From assembly GCF_001922345.1 (NCBI RefSeq), contig NZ_CP018812.1, positions 2,418,001 to 2,482,000 on the forward strand: 64,000 nt of DNA, in the 5' to 3' direction. Within the stretch, counting starts at the first letter, position 1. The number at the start of each line of letters is the position of its first letter. Of the stretch, positions 26,589 through 34,666 are shown one piece after another. Made by a program: the position numbers and the translations under genes. Origin of the DNA: Paraburkholderia sp. SOS3. GTDB lineage: Bacteria; Pseudomonadota; Gammaproteobacteria; Burkholderiales; Burkholderiaceae. Below the pieces are notes generated by a model that was not told the DNA's origin, ran no database searches, and saw nothing but the letters and a program-made list of their open reading frames with translations.

Positions 26589-27735
26589 GCAAAGCCTCCG
26601 GGCTCGAGACGAGCCTCGTGTCCGCGCCGAATACGAACAGTTCGTCAGGGTCGACAAAGACGTCGAGCTGCGTGCCGAGGTCGATCTGATGAACGCCTTG
26701 CAACTGGGCGATCAGATTGATGCCGCCGTTCAGCGTATGCAGGTGCAGATAGGTTTCCGAGCCGCTCAGCTCCGCGAGTTCGAGCCTGCAAGGCACGGGC
26801 AACGCCTGCGGGCGGTTCGGCACGAGCCGCAGATGTCCGGGGCGAATGCCGATGCGGCACGTGCCGTTGGCTGGACCTGCTGCGTCCCGGCTGTTCGCGC
26901 CGTTCGCCTCCATCGCGCCGCTGCTCGCGTGCGCCGCTCGCTGCGCGCCGCGCACCGGCACTTCGATGCCGATCGGCAAGCGTGCGCTGCCGCTTGCGGT
27001 CAGTTCGCTCGTCAGCATGTTCATCGGCGGGTCGTTGAATACCGCGGCCGCATCGACGCTCGTCGGCGCGTTGTACACGTCGAGCGTCGGACCGAACTGC
27101 AGCACGCGGCCCTTGTCTACGATTGCCGTATAGCCGCCGAGCAGCAACGCTTCGAGCGGCTCGGTCGTTGCATAGACAACGGTCGTATTGCCGTCGCTGA
27201 AAAGCGTGGTCAATTCTTCGCGCAACTCTTCGCGCAGCTTGTAGTCGAGATTGACGAGCGGTTCGTCGAGCAACACGAGCGAGCTGCGTTTGACGAGCGC
27301 TCGCGCCAATGCGCAGCGTTGCTGCTGACCACCCGACAATTCGCCGGGACGCCGCTCGAGCAGATGTTCGATATGGAGTTTTGCCGCGACCTCGAGCACC
27401 CGGCGGCGAATTTCCGCCGCATCGACGCGCTGCAGCTTCAGCGGCGACGCGATGTTTTCGTACACCGTCATGGCCGGGTAATTGATGAATTGCTGGTAGA
27501 CCATCGCGAGATTGCGCTCGCGCACGCTGACGCCGGTCACGTCCTTCCCGTCGACGAGCACACGCCCTGACGTAGGCCGGTCAAGGCCGGCCATCACCCG
27601 CATCAGCGTGGTCTTCCCCGCCTGGGTCGGGCCGAGTAGCACGTTGATCGCACCCGGCACGAGTTGCAAGTCGATGCTGTACAGATGTGTCAGCCCGCCC
27701 GCCACGACGGTGACCTGCTCCAGTTCCAAGACCAA
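26575..27735 (-). CDS. glpS: Glycerol-type ABC ATPase with altered Walker A (GlpS-like)
   Basis: A 386-residue ATPase, first gene of the operon. The ABC signature is canonical (LSGGQQQRCALARAL) and Walker B is LVLLDEP, but Walker A reads GPTQAGKTT (the second conserved Gly is Gln) and the H-loop reads YATTEPLEAL, lacking His. A C-terminal OB-like domain carries an Ala/Gly-rich insertion near residues 270-295. The start is taken as the TTG at 27735, because AAAGGAGAG stands just upstream and the protein then begins MVLELEQVTVVAGG like its relatives. A TTG at 27816 would add 27 residues and has no ribosome binding site. Confidence 0.88.
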   Translation of the reverse strand: MVLELEQVTVVAGGLTHLYSIDLQLVPGAINVLLGPTQAGKTTLMRVMAGLDRPTSGRVLVDGKDVTGVSVRERNLAMVYQQFINYPAMTVYENIASPLKLQRVDAAEIRRRVLEVAAKLHIEHLLERRPGELSGGQQQRCALARALVKRSSLVLLDEPLVNLDYKLREELREELTTLFSDGNTTVVYATTEPLEALLLGGYTAIVDKGRVLQFGPTLDVYNAPTSVDAAAVFNDPPMNMLTSELTASGSARLPIGIEVPVRGAQRAAHASSGAMEANGANSRDAAGPANGTCRIGIRPGHLRLVPNRPQALPVPCRLELAELSGSETYLHLHTLNGGINLIAQLQGVHQIDLGTQLDVFVDPDELFVFGADTRLVSSPEALHGAH

Positions 27736-28031
27736 ATCGCTCTCCTTTTTCAATGCTTCCAAGGCGCTGCTTTCGTCGTACCGACCGACCGGTCCAATGT
27801 TCAAAAATGAAATCAAAACAACATAGAGAATGTCCCTTTTGTTCGTTTACGTTTAAATCGGGGTTAACCATACACGTTAAAAACACATAACAAACGTATG
27901 TCTTACGCATTCTCAATTTCTCGCCTTTATATGAAAGAAAATAGCAGGGAGGAGGAATGACGCAACGCAGCACATTCACGTTTGCCCGCGGTCCGGGCGA
28001 CGATGCACGCAAAAACAAGCGCGGAAATGAC
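27736..28031. promoter_or_regulatory. Upstream region of the glycerol-type operon with a GlpR-like site
   Basis: An unusually AT-rich stretch for this genome (27800-27945) with no gene. TTGTTCGTTTACGTTTAAA at 27839-27857 resembles the left part of DeoR-family GlpR operators (TGTTCG, spacer, CG), and a CAAACGTATG element lies at 27891-27900. A promoter for the operon should be here, but I could not settle on one pair of -35/-10 boxes. Confidence 0.4.
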
Positions 28032-28053
28032 AAGGCCCGCCGAAGCGGGCCTT
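28032..28053 (-). terminator. Hairpin after the FAH-family gene
   Basis: AAGGCCCGC and GCGGGCCTT form a perfect 9-bp stem around a 4-base loop (TTCG on the minus strand, an extra-stable tetraloop). It lies about 30 bases past the stop of the gene at 28085 and before the glycerol operon promoter. The following tract (GTCATTT) is only weakly T-rich. Confidence 0.65.
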
Positions 28054-28084
28054 GACAGATGCGACGCAATCGCGCGAGCCTGGC

Positions 28085-29269
28085 TCAGCCGATTAGCCCA
28101 CGCTGCGCAAGGCTGCGATAAAGCGCGCGCACACCGAAAGTCCAGGGTTCGATCTCCGTGCACAGCCGCACGGTATTGACGAGCGCGCCGAGCCTGGGCG
28201 CCGAGATCGTCACGACATCGCCGAGGTGATGCGTAAAACCGCCGCCGGGTGCATCGCGGTCCTTGACCGGCGAGAACATCGTGCCGAGAAACAGCATGAA
28301 GCCGTCCGGATACTGATGATGCGCGCCGCACGTTTGCGCCACGAGATCGGCGGGATCGCGCGAAATCTCGGCCATATGGCTCACGCCGTCGAGTTCGAAG
28401 CCGTCGTCCGCGCCTTCGACGCGCAGCGACACGCTCGCCTCGCGCACCGCATCGAGCGTGAAGCGCTCATCGAACAGACGCACGAACGGTCCGATCGCAC
28501 ATGAGCCGTTGTTGTCCTTGCATTTGCTGAGCAGCAGCGCCGAGCGCCCTTCGATATCGCGCAGATTGACATCGTTGCCCAGCGTCGCGCCGACGATGCG
28601 CCCCACGCCGTTGACGGCAAGCACGATCTCGGGCTCCGGGTTGTTCCACACCGACACGGGCAAAAGGCCGATATCCGCGCCGAAGCCGACCGACGACATC
28701 GGCTGCGATTTCGAAAACACTTCCGCATCGGGCCCGATGCCGACCTCCATGTATTGGGACCACGCGCCGCGACGCTCGAGTTCGGCCTTCAGCCGCATCG
28801 CCGCATCCGAACCGGGCTCGATTTTCGACAGGTCGGTGCCGATCAGCGCCGTGATCGTCGCGCGCACTTCCTGCGCTTTCGATGGATCGCCGCCCGCCTG
28901 CTCTTCGATCACGCGCTCGAGCAGACTGACCGCGAAGGTCACGCCGGCTGCCTTGATCGCCTGCACGTCGCAAGGCGCGAGCAGGCGCGGCATCGCGGCA
29001 TCGGTGCGCGCCGCGAGCGCCGTCTCGATCAGCGCGGCGACCGGACCGAGTGCATCGCCTTGCGCGTTGCGCGCGACATCGACCGCATCGTCGCGATCGA
29101 AAAGATCGGCGGTAGTCGGCACCGTTTTCGTGATGTCGAACACCTCGCCGCCGCGCACGGCGACCACACATGGACCTTCGTGCGCGCCATCGCGGCGCCA
29201 GACGCGGCCGACCAGCAAGGCTTGTTCGAGATCTTCAGGTAGACAGGCGGATGCGGAGATTTTTTGCAT
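28085..29269 (-). CDS. Fumarylacetoacetate hydrolase family protein
   Basis: A 394-residue enzyme of the FAH superfamily, which cleaves C-C bonds of 2,4-dioxo acids or hydrates/decarboxylates related acids using Mg2+ or Ca2+. Metal ligands are in PEPEIVLAV, and the family box NDVNLRDIEG is present. The segment KCKDNNGSCAIGPF replaces the usual KGxDxFxPxGP; this longer variant matches the branch that includes 2,4-dioxo-3-deoxy-fuconate-type hydrolases. The start is the ATG at 29269. A phytanoyl-CoA dioxygenase-like gene lies 120 bases upstream on the same strand. Whether it serves the deoxy-sugar pathway at the window's left end is a guess, given the 26 kb between them. Confidence 0.87.
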   Translation of the reverse strand: MQKISASACLPEDLEQALLVGRVWRRDGAHEGPCVVAVRGGEVFDITKTVPTTADLFDRDDAVDVARNAQGDALGPVAALIETALAARTDAAMPRLLAPCDVQAIKAAGVTFAVSLLERVIEEQAGGDPSKAQEVRATITALIGTDLSKIEPGSDAAMRLKAELERRGAWSQYMEVGIGPDAEVFSKSQPMSSVGFGADIGLLPVSVWNNPEPEIVLAVNGVGRIVGATLGNDVNLRDIEGRSALLLSKCKDNNGSCAIGPFVRLFDERFTLDAVREASVSLRVEGADDGFELDGVSHMAEISRDPADLVAQTCGAHHQYPDGFMLFLGTMFSPVKDRDAPGGGFTHHLGDVVTISAPRLGALVNTVRLCTEIEPWTFGVRALYRSLAQRGLIG

Positions 29270-29389
29270 GGGCGTGTTGGATCCGGCTTGTAGGGAGCCT
29301 TATCGTAGAACCCCATCGCGTCAAAGTCCAACCTTGCCCATCGGGCGAACGGCGTCGGCGAACGGAGCCTGGCCGATGCCGTGTGCGCG

Positions 29390-30619
29390 TTAGCCAGCCT
29401 GAGCAGACCCGCCGGTCTCCCGGCGCCATGCGTGATGATGCAACGCAGCGTAAAACTTCTCCGCGGACCATGCTGCAGCGAGTGCCTCGCGCACGAGCGC
29501 CTGCTGGCTCGGCGGCGCAAGGCCGCCGTGCGGAGGATCGCGGTCGAGATTGGTCGGGAACGGATAGCCTTCCGCGCAACTCGCGATGACCGCATCGATC
29601 TGGGGCGCACTGAAACGCGCTAGTGCGACGCCGTCGCGCAACACCGGATAGATCGCCTCGCACATCGCAACGCGATCGACCGATTCCATCGCGCGCCCGT
29701 ATGCGGACGATATCTGCAGCAGGTTCGCCATGCGCGCGACGTCCGCGGTGCGGTTGTCGCCGGCCGCATGAAACAGCGCTGGATTGAAAAACAGGGCGTC
29801 GCCCTTCTCGAGCGGCAGTTGCACGCAATGCGCTTCGAAGTACTCGCGAAAGTCGGCGCGCCGCCAGGCGAGATAGCCCGGCGCATAGCGTTGCGAATAC
29901 GGCAGCAGTTTCGTCGGCCCGCTTTCGATCGGCATATCGACATGCGCAATCGCGCCTTGCAGCGTCAGAAACGGCGACATCGTGTGAACGTGCGCGGGAA
30001 AACGCTGTGCCTCGTCGACGGTCTGAAAGCCGAGGTGATAGTCGCGATGCGCCTGCTGCGCGGCGCCGCCTGGCCGCACGACGTTGATCTGGGACGTCAT
30101 CTGATACTGCGGGCCGAGCCACGCTTCGGCGGCGGACGCGACGAATTCGTTCGCGTAGTAGGCAGCGAACACGTCGGGCGAGCGCAGACACAGCTTTTCC
30201 AGCGCATTCCAGAGCCGGTCGTTCGCGCCTGCCTTGGCAAAGTGGTCGCCGCCGGCGCCGCCTTGCGCGCGTTCGGCGCCTATGATCGCTTCGAACAGCG
30301 CGGTCGCGGCGTCGATCGGCGCGGTATCGTCGTATGCATGCCGTAGCACGATCGCGCCCGCGCCGTCGCGCAGCACATGCACCCATTCCGCGAACAGGCG
30401 AGCGCGCGCGGCCGCATCTTCCAGTGCGTCGCGCAGCGTGCCGCACTCGTACAGCGCAATGCCATGTACTACGGAATGCGCGAATTGCACCCGCTGCGCC
30501 TCCCGGCCCATTGCAATTTGCGCCGCGAAATCCGCGAGTGAACACGCGTCCTCGCGATAGCCGTCGAGCCGCGGTGCGGGTGGCCGCAGCGCCGGGGTAG
30601 GCAATTCTTGCCCTCTCAT
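29390..30619 (-). CDS. Phytanoyl-CoA dioxygenase family protein
   Basis: A 409-residue non-haem Fe(II)/2-oxoglutarate oxygenase of the PhyH superfamily. The facial triad is His-x-Asp in QQAHRDYHLGF and the distal His in NPALFHAAGDNRT, followed by the Arg that binds 2-oxoglutarate. The start is the ATG at 30619 with GGAGGAG upstream; the frame extends 10 codons further without a signal. The protein is longer than most PhyH members (about 280-300), with an added N-terminal helical part. It is co-directional with the FAH-family gene downstream, so the two may act in one degradation route. The substrate is unknown. Confidence 0.85.
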   Translation of the reverse strand: MRGQELPTPALRPPAPRLDGYREDACSLADFAAQIAMGREAQRVQFAHSVVHGIALYECGTLRDALEDAAARARLFAEWVHVLRDGAGAIVLRHAYDDTAPIDAATALFEAIIGAERAQGGAGGDHFAKAGANDRLWNALEKLCLRSPDVFAAYYANEFVASAAEAWLGPQYQMTSQINVVRPGGAAQQAHRDYHLGFQTVDEAQRFPAHVHTMSPFLTLQGAIAHVDMPIESGPTKLLPYSQRYAPGYLAWRRADFREYFEAHCVQLPLEKGDALFFNPALFHAAGDNRTADVARMANLLQISSAYGRAMESVDRVAMCEAIYPVLRDGVALARFSAPQIDAVIASCAEGYPFPTNLDRDPPHGGLAPPSQQALVREALAAAWSAEKFYAALHHHAWRRETGGSAQAG

Positions 30620-30781
30620 TCTCGCTCCTCCAGAGTGCGTTGCGAGCATAGCGTCATCGGTACGGGCGCGCCAGAGCGTCGATAGCGGCCGCCCCTGGGT
30701 ACGCGTTTTGCGCCTACGTCCTCAAGCGCTGCGGTCATGAAGCGATATCGCGCTTCGGCAGTCGCACAAGGGAGAACGAAA

Positions 30782-30856
30782 ATGCCTTATCTGATCGGTT
30801 GGATGCTCGGTGTGCCGGTTATCGTACTCGTCATTCTGTATCTGATCTTTCACTGA
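30782..30856 (+). CDS. 24-residue single-pass membrane protein
   Basis: A very short gene. ATG at 30782 is preceded by AAGGGAG at 7-8 bases and runs to TGA at 30854. The product is MPYLIGWMLG followed by VPVIVLVILYLIFH: one membrane helix with no charged residue except a terminal His. The strong ribosome binding site, clean start and fully hydrophobic composition in a GC-rich genome argue for a real gene. I do not recognise a named family. It stands alone: the PhyH gene diverges on the left and the next gene to the right is 440 bases away. It could be a small regulator of a membrane complex. Confidence 0.68.
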   Translation: MPYLIGWMLGVPVIVLVILYLIFH

Positions 30857-31296
30857 AGCGCGCAATATTCGCGATCGCCGGCGCTCCTCGTTGGTGCACG
30901 CGTGCGATCGCCAGTACCCGAGTGCGCTAGCCCCGCCGCCTGCGGCGCGCAACGTCGATATTCGCCCGCAGGCCGCTCGCGGCTCGTCTACCGTCTGAGC
31001 AAACGCGCGCGGAAGGACCATTGGCCTTGCGCAAAGCCGCCCTGTCTTCTGCTGCCTGTCGCGCTGTATTCCCGAAGCATTCCATCGGTTCGCATCCCGC
31101 ACGAAAGGTTCGCAGCGGGCATTCGCCATGCCTAACGACCGTGTATCGTGCGTTTCGCGCCGGTCGCCGTGCGCGTCGCGGGTTTACCTTAGTTTGTGTT
31201 CGGTAACACCGCCCATTTACTGAGTTTGGAAACGGTAAGGCTTCCGAAATGGAATCGCCGTGGTGGACTAAAAACTCTCGTGCGCGGAGGTGTGTC
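30857..31296. other. Intergenic region upstream of the flavoprotein oxidase gene
   Basis: About 440 bases without a convincing gene; the frames present are Arg/Ser-rich. The part from about 31180 to 31245 is AT-richer (GTTTACCTTAGTTTGTG near 31181) and probably holds the promoter of the downstream oxidoreductase gene. No hairpin with a T-run is seen. Confidence 0.5.
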
Positions 31297-32694
31297 ATGC
31301 CGAACTTGTCGAAGGACGCAGTTGATGGTTTAAAAGCCGCCACGCGCGGACAGGTGTTCACGCCGGACGACGCCGGCTACCACGAAGCGCGCGCGATCTG
31401 GAACGCGATGATCGACCGGCGTCCGGCCGTGATCGTCCGCTGCGCCGGAGTCTCCGATGTGCGCGGCGCCGTGAACTTCGCGCGCGACCGGCATCTGCCG
31501 CTCGCGATACGCGGCGGCGGCCACAATATCGCGGGAACCGCGCTATGCGTCGACGGGCTCGTGATCGACCTCAGCGCGATGAAATCGGCGCGCGTCGATC
31601 CGTTCACGCGCCGCGCGTACGTGGAGCCTGGCTGCACGTTGCGCGACTTCGATCACGAAGCGCAGGCATTCGGTCTTGCGGTGCCGCTCGGCATCAATTC
31701 GACGACCGGCGTCGCGGGACTCACGCTCGGCGGCGGCTTCGGCTGGCTGAGCCGCCGTTATGGCATGACGGTCGATAATCTGGTCTCCGCCGACATCGTC
31801 ACCGCCGACGGCGAACTCTTGCACTGCAGTTCCGATGAACATGAAGAGCTGTTCTGGGCAATACGCGGCGGCGGCGGCAATTTCGGCGTGGTCACGATGT
31901 TCGAATTCGAAATGAAGCCGCTCGGACCGCAGGTCTATGGCGGCCTCGTCGTGCTGCCGCTCGATCAGGCGAAGGAAGCGCTCGGCCGCTACCGGAATGC
32001 GGTCGACTCGATGCCCGATGAGCTGACCGTCTGGGCCGTCGCCCGCCTTGCGCCGCCGCTGCCGTTCCTGCCGGCCGAGGTGCATGGCAAGCCGATGCTC
32101 GCCTTCGCGATCTGCTATACGGGACCGATCGAAAACGGTCCGCAGGCAATCGAAGCCGTGCGCCAGTTCGGCAGCGCACCATACGGCGAGCACCTCGGAC
32201 CGATGCCGTATACCGCATGGCAACAGGCGTTCGATCCGCTCCTCGCACCGGGCGAACGCAATTACTGGAAATCGCACAATCTTTCGGCGCTGCAGGACGG
32301 CCTGATCGACGCACTGATCGAGGCGATCGGCACGCTGCCGTCGCCGCAGTGCGAGATTTTCTTCGGGCAGGTCGGCGGCGCGATGTCGCGCGTCGCCGAG
32401 GACGCCACCGCGTACGCCGCGCGCGACGCGAAATACGTGATGAACGTGCACGGCCGCTGGAGCGACGCGGCCGACGACGCGCGCTGCATCGGATGGTCGC
32501 GGGCATTCTTCGAGAACACCAAACCGTTCGCGCTCGGCAGCGTGTACGTGAACTTTCTGACTGAAGAAGAGACCGACCGGGTCAGCGCGGCGTACGGACC
32601 GAACTATGAACGGCTCGTCGCCGTAAAGGACCGCTACGATCCGCACAATCTGTTCAGCCGGAACCAGAACATCAAGCCGTCCGCCGCCGCCTGA
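31297..32694 (+). CDS. FAD-binding oxidoreductase, berberine-bridge/PCMH type
   Basis: A 465-residue flavoprotein oxidase or dehydrogenase. The PCMH FAD domain covers about 30-210: RGGGHNIAG carries the His that usually links to FAD 8-alpha, and PLGINSTTGVAGLTLGGGFG is the segment where bicovalent relatives have a Cys, which is absent here. So single covalent attachment is predicted. The C-terminal berberine-bridge box DPHNLFSRNQNI is intact. The start is the ATG at 31297 behind GCGGAGG. No signal peptide is present, so it acts in the cytoplasm. The family oxidises sugars, alcohols or aromatic compounds; the substrate is not evident. Confidence 0.9.
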   Translation: MPNLSKDAVDGLKAATRGQVFTPDDAGYHEARAIWNAMIDRRPAVIVRCAGVSDVRGAVNFARDRHLPLAIRGGGHNIAGTALCVDGLVIDLSAMKSARVDPFTRRAYVEPGCTLRDFDHEAQAFGLAVPLGINSTTGVAGLTLGGGFGWLSRRYGMTVDNLVSADIVTADGELLHCSSDEHEELFWAIRGGGGNFGVVTMFEFEMKPLGPQVYGGLVVLPLDQAKEALGRYRNAVDSMPDELTVWAVARLAPPLPFLPAEVHGKPMLAFAICYTGPIENGPQAIEAVRQFGSAPYGEHLGPMPYTAWQQAFDPLLAPGERNYWKSHNLSALQDGLIDALIEAIGTLPSPQCEIFFGQVGGAMSRVAEDATAYAARDAKYVMNVHGRWSDAADDARCIGWSRAFFENTKPFALGSVYVNFLTEEETDRVSAAYGPNYERLVAVKDRYDPHNLFSRNQNIKPSAAA

Positions 32695-32803
32695 ATGGAA
32701 CAGAGGCGGCGCAACGCGAGCAGCAACTGGGGAGACAACCCGGCAGTCGTCACGAAGACACGAACGCGTGGCGACTGCTACGCGTGACTGTTACGCTCAA
32801 GCG

Positions 32804-33745
32804 ATGCGTTCGGCGCCTCCTCCCCAACCGCTTGCCGCAACTCGCACCGCAGCGTCGCGCTCGCGCCTCGCCGCGTTGACCACGCTCGCGATGTTCGCTT
32901 TCGCGGGCAACTCGCTCCTGTGCCGCGTCGCGTTGAAAGCAACCGCGATCGATCCGGCGACCTTCACGACGATCCGTATCGTGGCCGCTGCGGCGGTGCT
33001 CTGGCTGATCGAGCGCGGCCGTGCCCGGCAGCCTGCGCAGGCCGGCGGCGACTGGTACGCGGCGCTCGCGCTGTTCGTCTACGCCGCCGCGTTTTCGTTC
33101 GCCTACGTCCGGCTCGCCGCCGGCACGGGCGCCTTGCTGCTGTTCGGCGCAGTGCAGGCGACGATGATCGGTTACGCGCTATGGAGCGGCGAACGGTTGC
33201 AGGTCCGCCAATGGCTCGGCTTCGTGCTCGCGCTCGCGGGCCTCGTGGTCCTCGTATTGCCCGGTCTCGCGCTGCGGGGCCCCGCGTTGCCGAACCTCGC
33301 GCCGCCGCTCGCGTCTTCGCTGCTGATGCTTGCCGCCGGCGTCGCGTGGGGCGTCTATTCGCTGCGCGGCAAACGCGCCGCCGATCCCGTCGCGGCGACC
33401 GCCGGCAACTTTCTGCGCGCGGTGCCGTTCGCAGTCGCGCTCAGCGGACTCGGTCTCGTCGGCACGCCGATGCCCACGCACCTATCCGTGGACCACGCGG
33501 GTGTCGTCTATGCGCTGATCTCCGGGGCGGTCACATCCGGGCTCGGCTACGTGATCTGGTACGCGGCGTTGAAGGCACTGAAGGCATCGAGCGCGGCCAC
33601 CGTGCAACTGAGCGTGCCGCTGATCGCGGCGCTCGGCGGCGTCGCGATCCTGAACGAAGCGTTGACGGCGCGGCTCGTTGCTAGTGCCGTGGCGATTCTG
33701 GGCGGAATCGCGCTCGTCATCGTGCGCAAACCGAAGGCCGGATAG
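32804..33745 (+). CDS. EamA/DMT-family exporter
   Basis: A 313-residue membrane protein with about ten helices in two EamA repeats. The first repeat includes MFAFAGNSLLCRVAL and the second AAGVAWGVYSLRGK, each with the family's small-residue helices. Such carriers export amino acids, nucleobases or drugs. The ATG at 32804 gives the best fit to the fold; a GTG at 32768 would add 12 residues. Neither has a clear ribosome binding site. It follows the flavoprotein gene by about 110 bases on the same strand, and YceH follows at 116 bases. Confidence 0.88.
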   Translation: MRSAPPPQPLAATRTAASRSRLAALTTLAMFAFAGNSLLCRVALKATAIDPATFTTIRIVAAAAVLWLIERGRARQPAQAGGDWYAALALFVYAAAFSFAYVRLAAGTGALLLFGAVQATMIGYALWSGERLQVRQWLGFVLALAGLVVLVLPGLALRGPALPNLAPPLASSLLMLAAGVAWGVYSLRGKRAADPVAATAGNFLRAVPFAVALSGLGLVGTPMPTHLSVDHAGVVYALISGAVTSGLGYVIWYAALKALKASSAATVQLSVPLIAALGGVAILNEALTARLVASAVAILGGIALVIVRKPKAG

Positions 33746-33861
33746 CACCACGCATGCGGCGCGGAGTGCGAAACATGGAAATGCCCTGTATCGCGCGGTG
33801 CCGCAAAGCGGCGTTTTGGCGGACAATCGCGGATGCCGATCCACCCGAACGACCCACGCAT

Positions 33862-34593
33862 ATGAATTCCCCCTCCGCCGACGATACGCCGCGCGCCGCG
33901 CTGCGCGCCCTGACTCCGCTTGAAGCACGCGTGGTTGGCGTGCTCTTCGAAAAGCAACATACGGTGCCCGACACCTATCCGCTGTCGCTCAACGCGCTGA
34001 CGCTCGGCTGCAATCAGAAAACATCGCGTTCGCCGGTCATGAATGCGAGCGAAGCCGAAGTGCTCGGCGCGATAGAAGGATTGAAACGGCTCAGCCTCGT
34101 GTTCGAAGGCAGCAGCAGCCGCGTGCCGCGCTTCGAGCACAATCTCGAGCGCGTACTCGGCGTGCCGCGCCAGGCGGCCGCGCTGCTCACGGCGCTGCTG
34201 TTGCGCGGAGCGCAGACGGCGGCCGAATTGCGCCTCGCCACGACGCGCCTGCATTCATTCGCCGACACGTCTTCCGTCGAAGCGTTTCTCGACGAACTCG
34301 CCGCGCGCGACACGCCGCTCGTACTAAAACTCGCGCGCACGCCGGGCGAGCGCGAAAGCCGCTGGATGCATCTGATGTGCGGCGAAGCGCACGCAAGCGA
34401 AGCGCAACCTCAACCGCGCGGCAGCGCAGGCGAATCTGCAACAGGCGGCGCGTCGCCGGGCGCCACGAGCGCGGAACTCGATGCGCTCAAGGCCGACTAC
34501 AGCGAACTTGCGGGCAAGGTGGCGCACCTCGAGGCGCTCGTCGAACGGATGGCCGCAGAACTTGGCATCGAAGTCGACAGGCCGGCGCAGTAA
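33862..34593 (+). CDS. yceH: YceH family protein (DUF480)
   Basis: A 243-residue protein of the YceH/DUF480 family, two winged-helix-like domains of unknown function. The family core is clear: LTPLEARVVGVLFEKQHTVP, then YPLSLNALTLGCNQKTSRSP, and LLLRGAQTAAELRLATTRLH. The C-terminal 65 residues add a Gly/Ser-rich linker and a short coiled coil (ELDALKADYSELAGKVAHLE), often seen in this family. The start is the ATG at 33862, with no strong ribosome binding site. It is convergent with the galactofuranose-type importer genes. Confidence 0.92.
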   Translation: MNSPSADDTPRAALRALTPLEARVVGVLFEKQHTVPDTYPLSLNALTLGCNQKTSRSPVMNASEAEVLGAIEGLKRLSLVFEGSSSRVPRFEHNLERVLGVPRQAAALLTALLLRGAQTAAELRLATTRLHSFADTSSVEAFLDELAARDTPLVLKLARTPGERESRWMHLMCGEAHASEAQPQPRGSAGESATGGASPGATSAELDALKADYSELAGKVAHLEALVERMAAELGIEVDRPAQ

Positions 34594-34666
34594 CGCGCTA
34601 ACGGTTTGCGCCCACGATATTCGCCACGGGTTCACACCGCCGGTTTTCGCGACCGGTTCGCACCGC

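Noticed and set aside
27736..27816. TTG at 27816 as the start of the GlpS-like ATPase
   Set aside because: No Shine-Dalgarno sequence there, while AAAGGAGAG precedes the TTG at 27735, which also gives the family-typical N-terminus.
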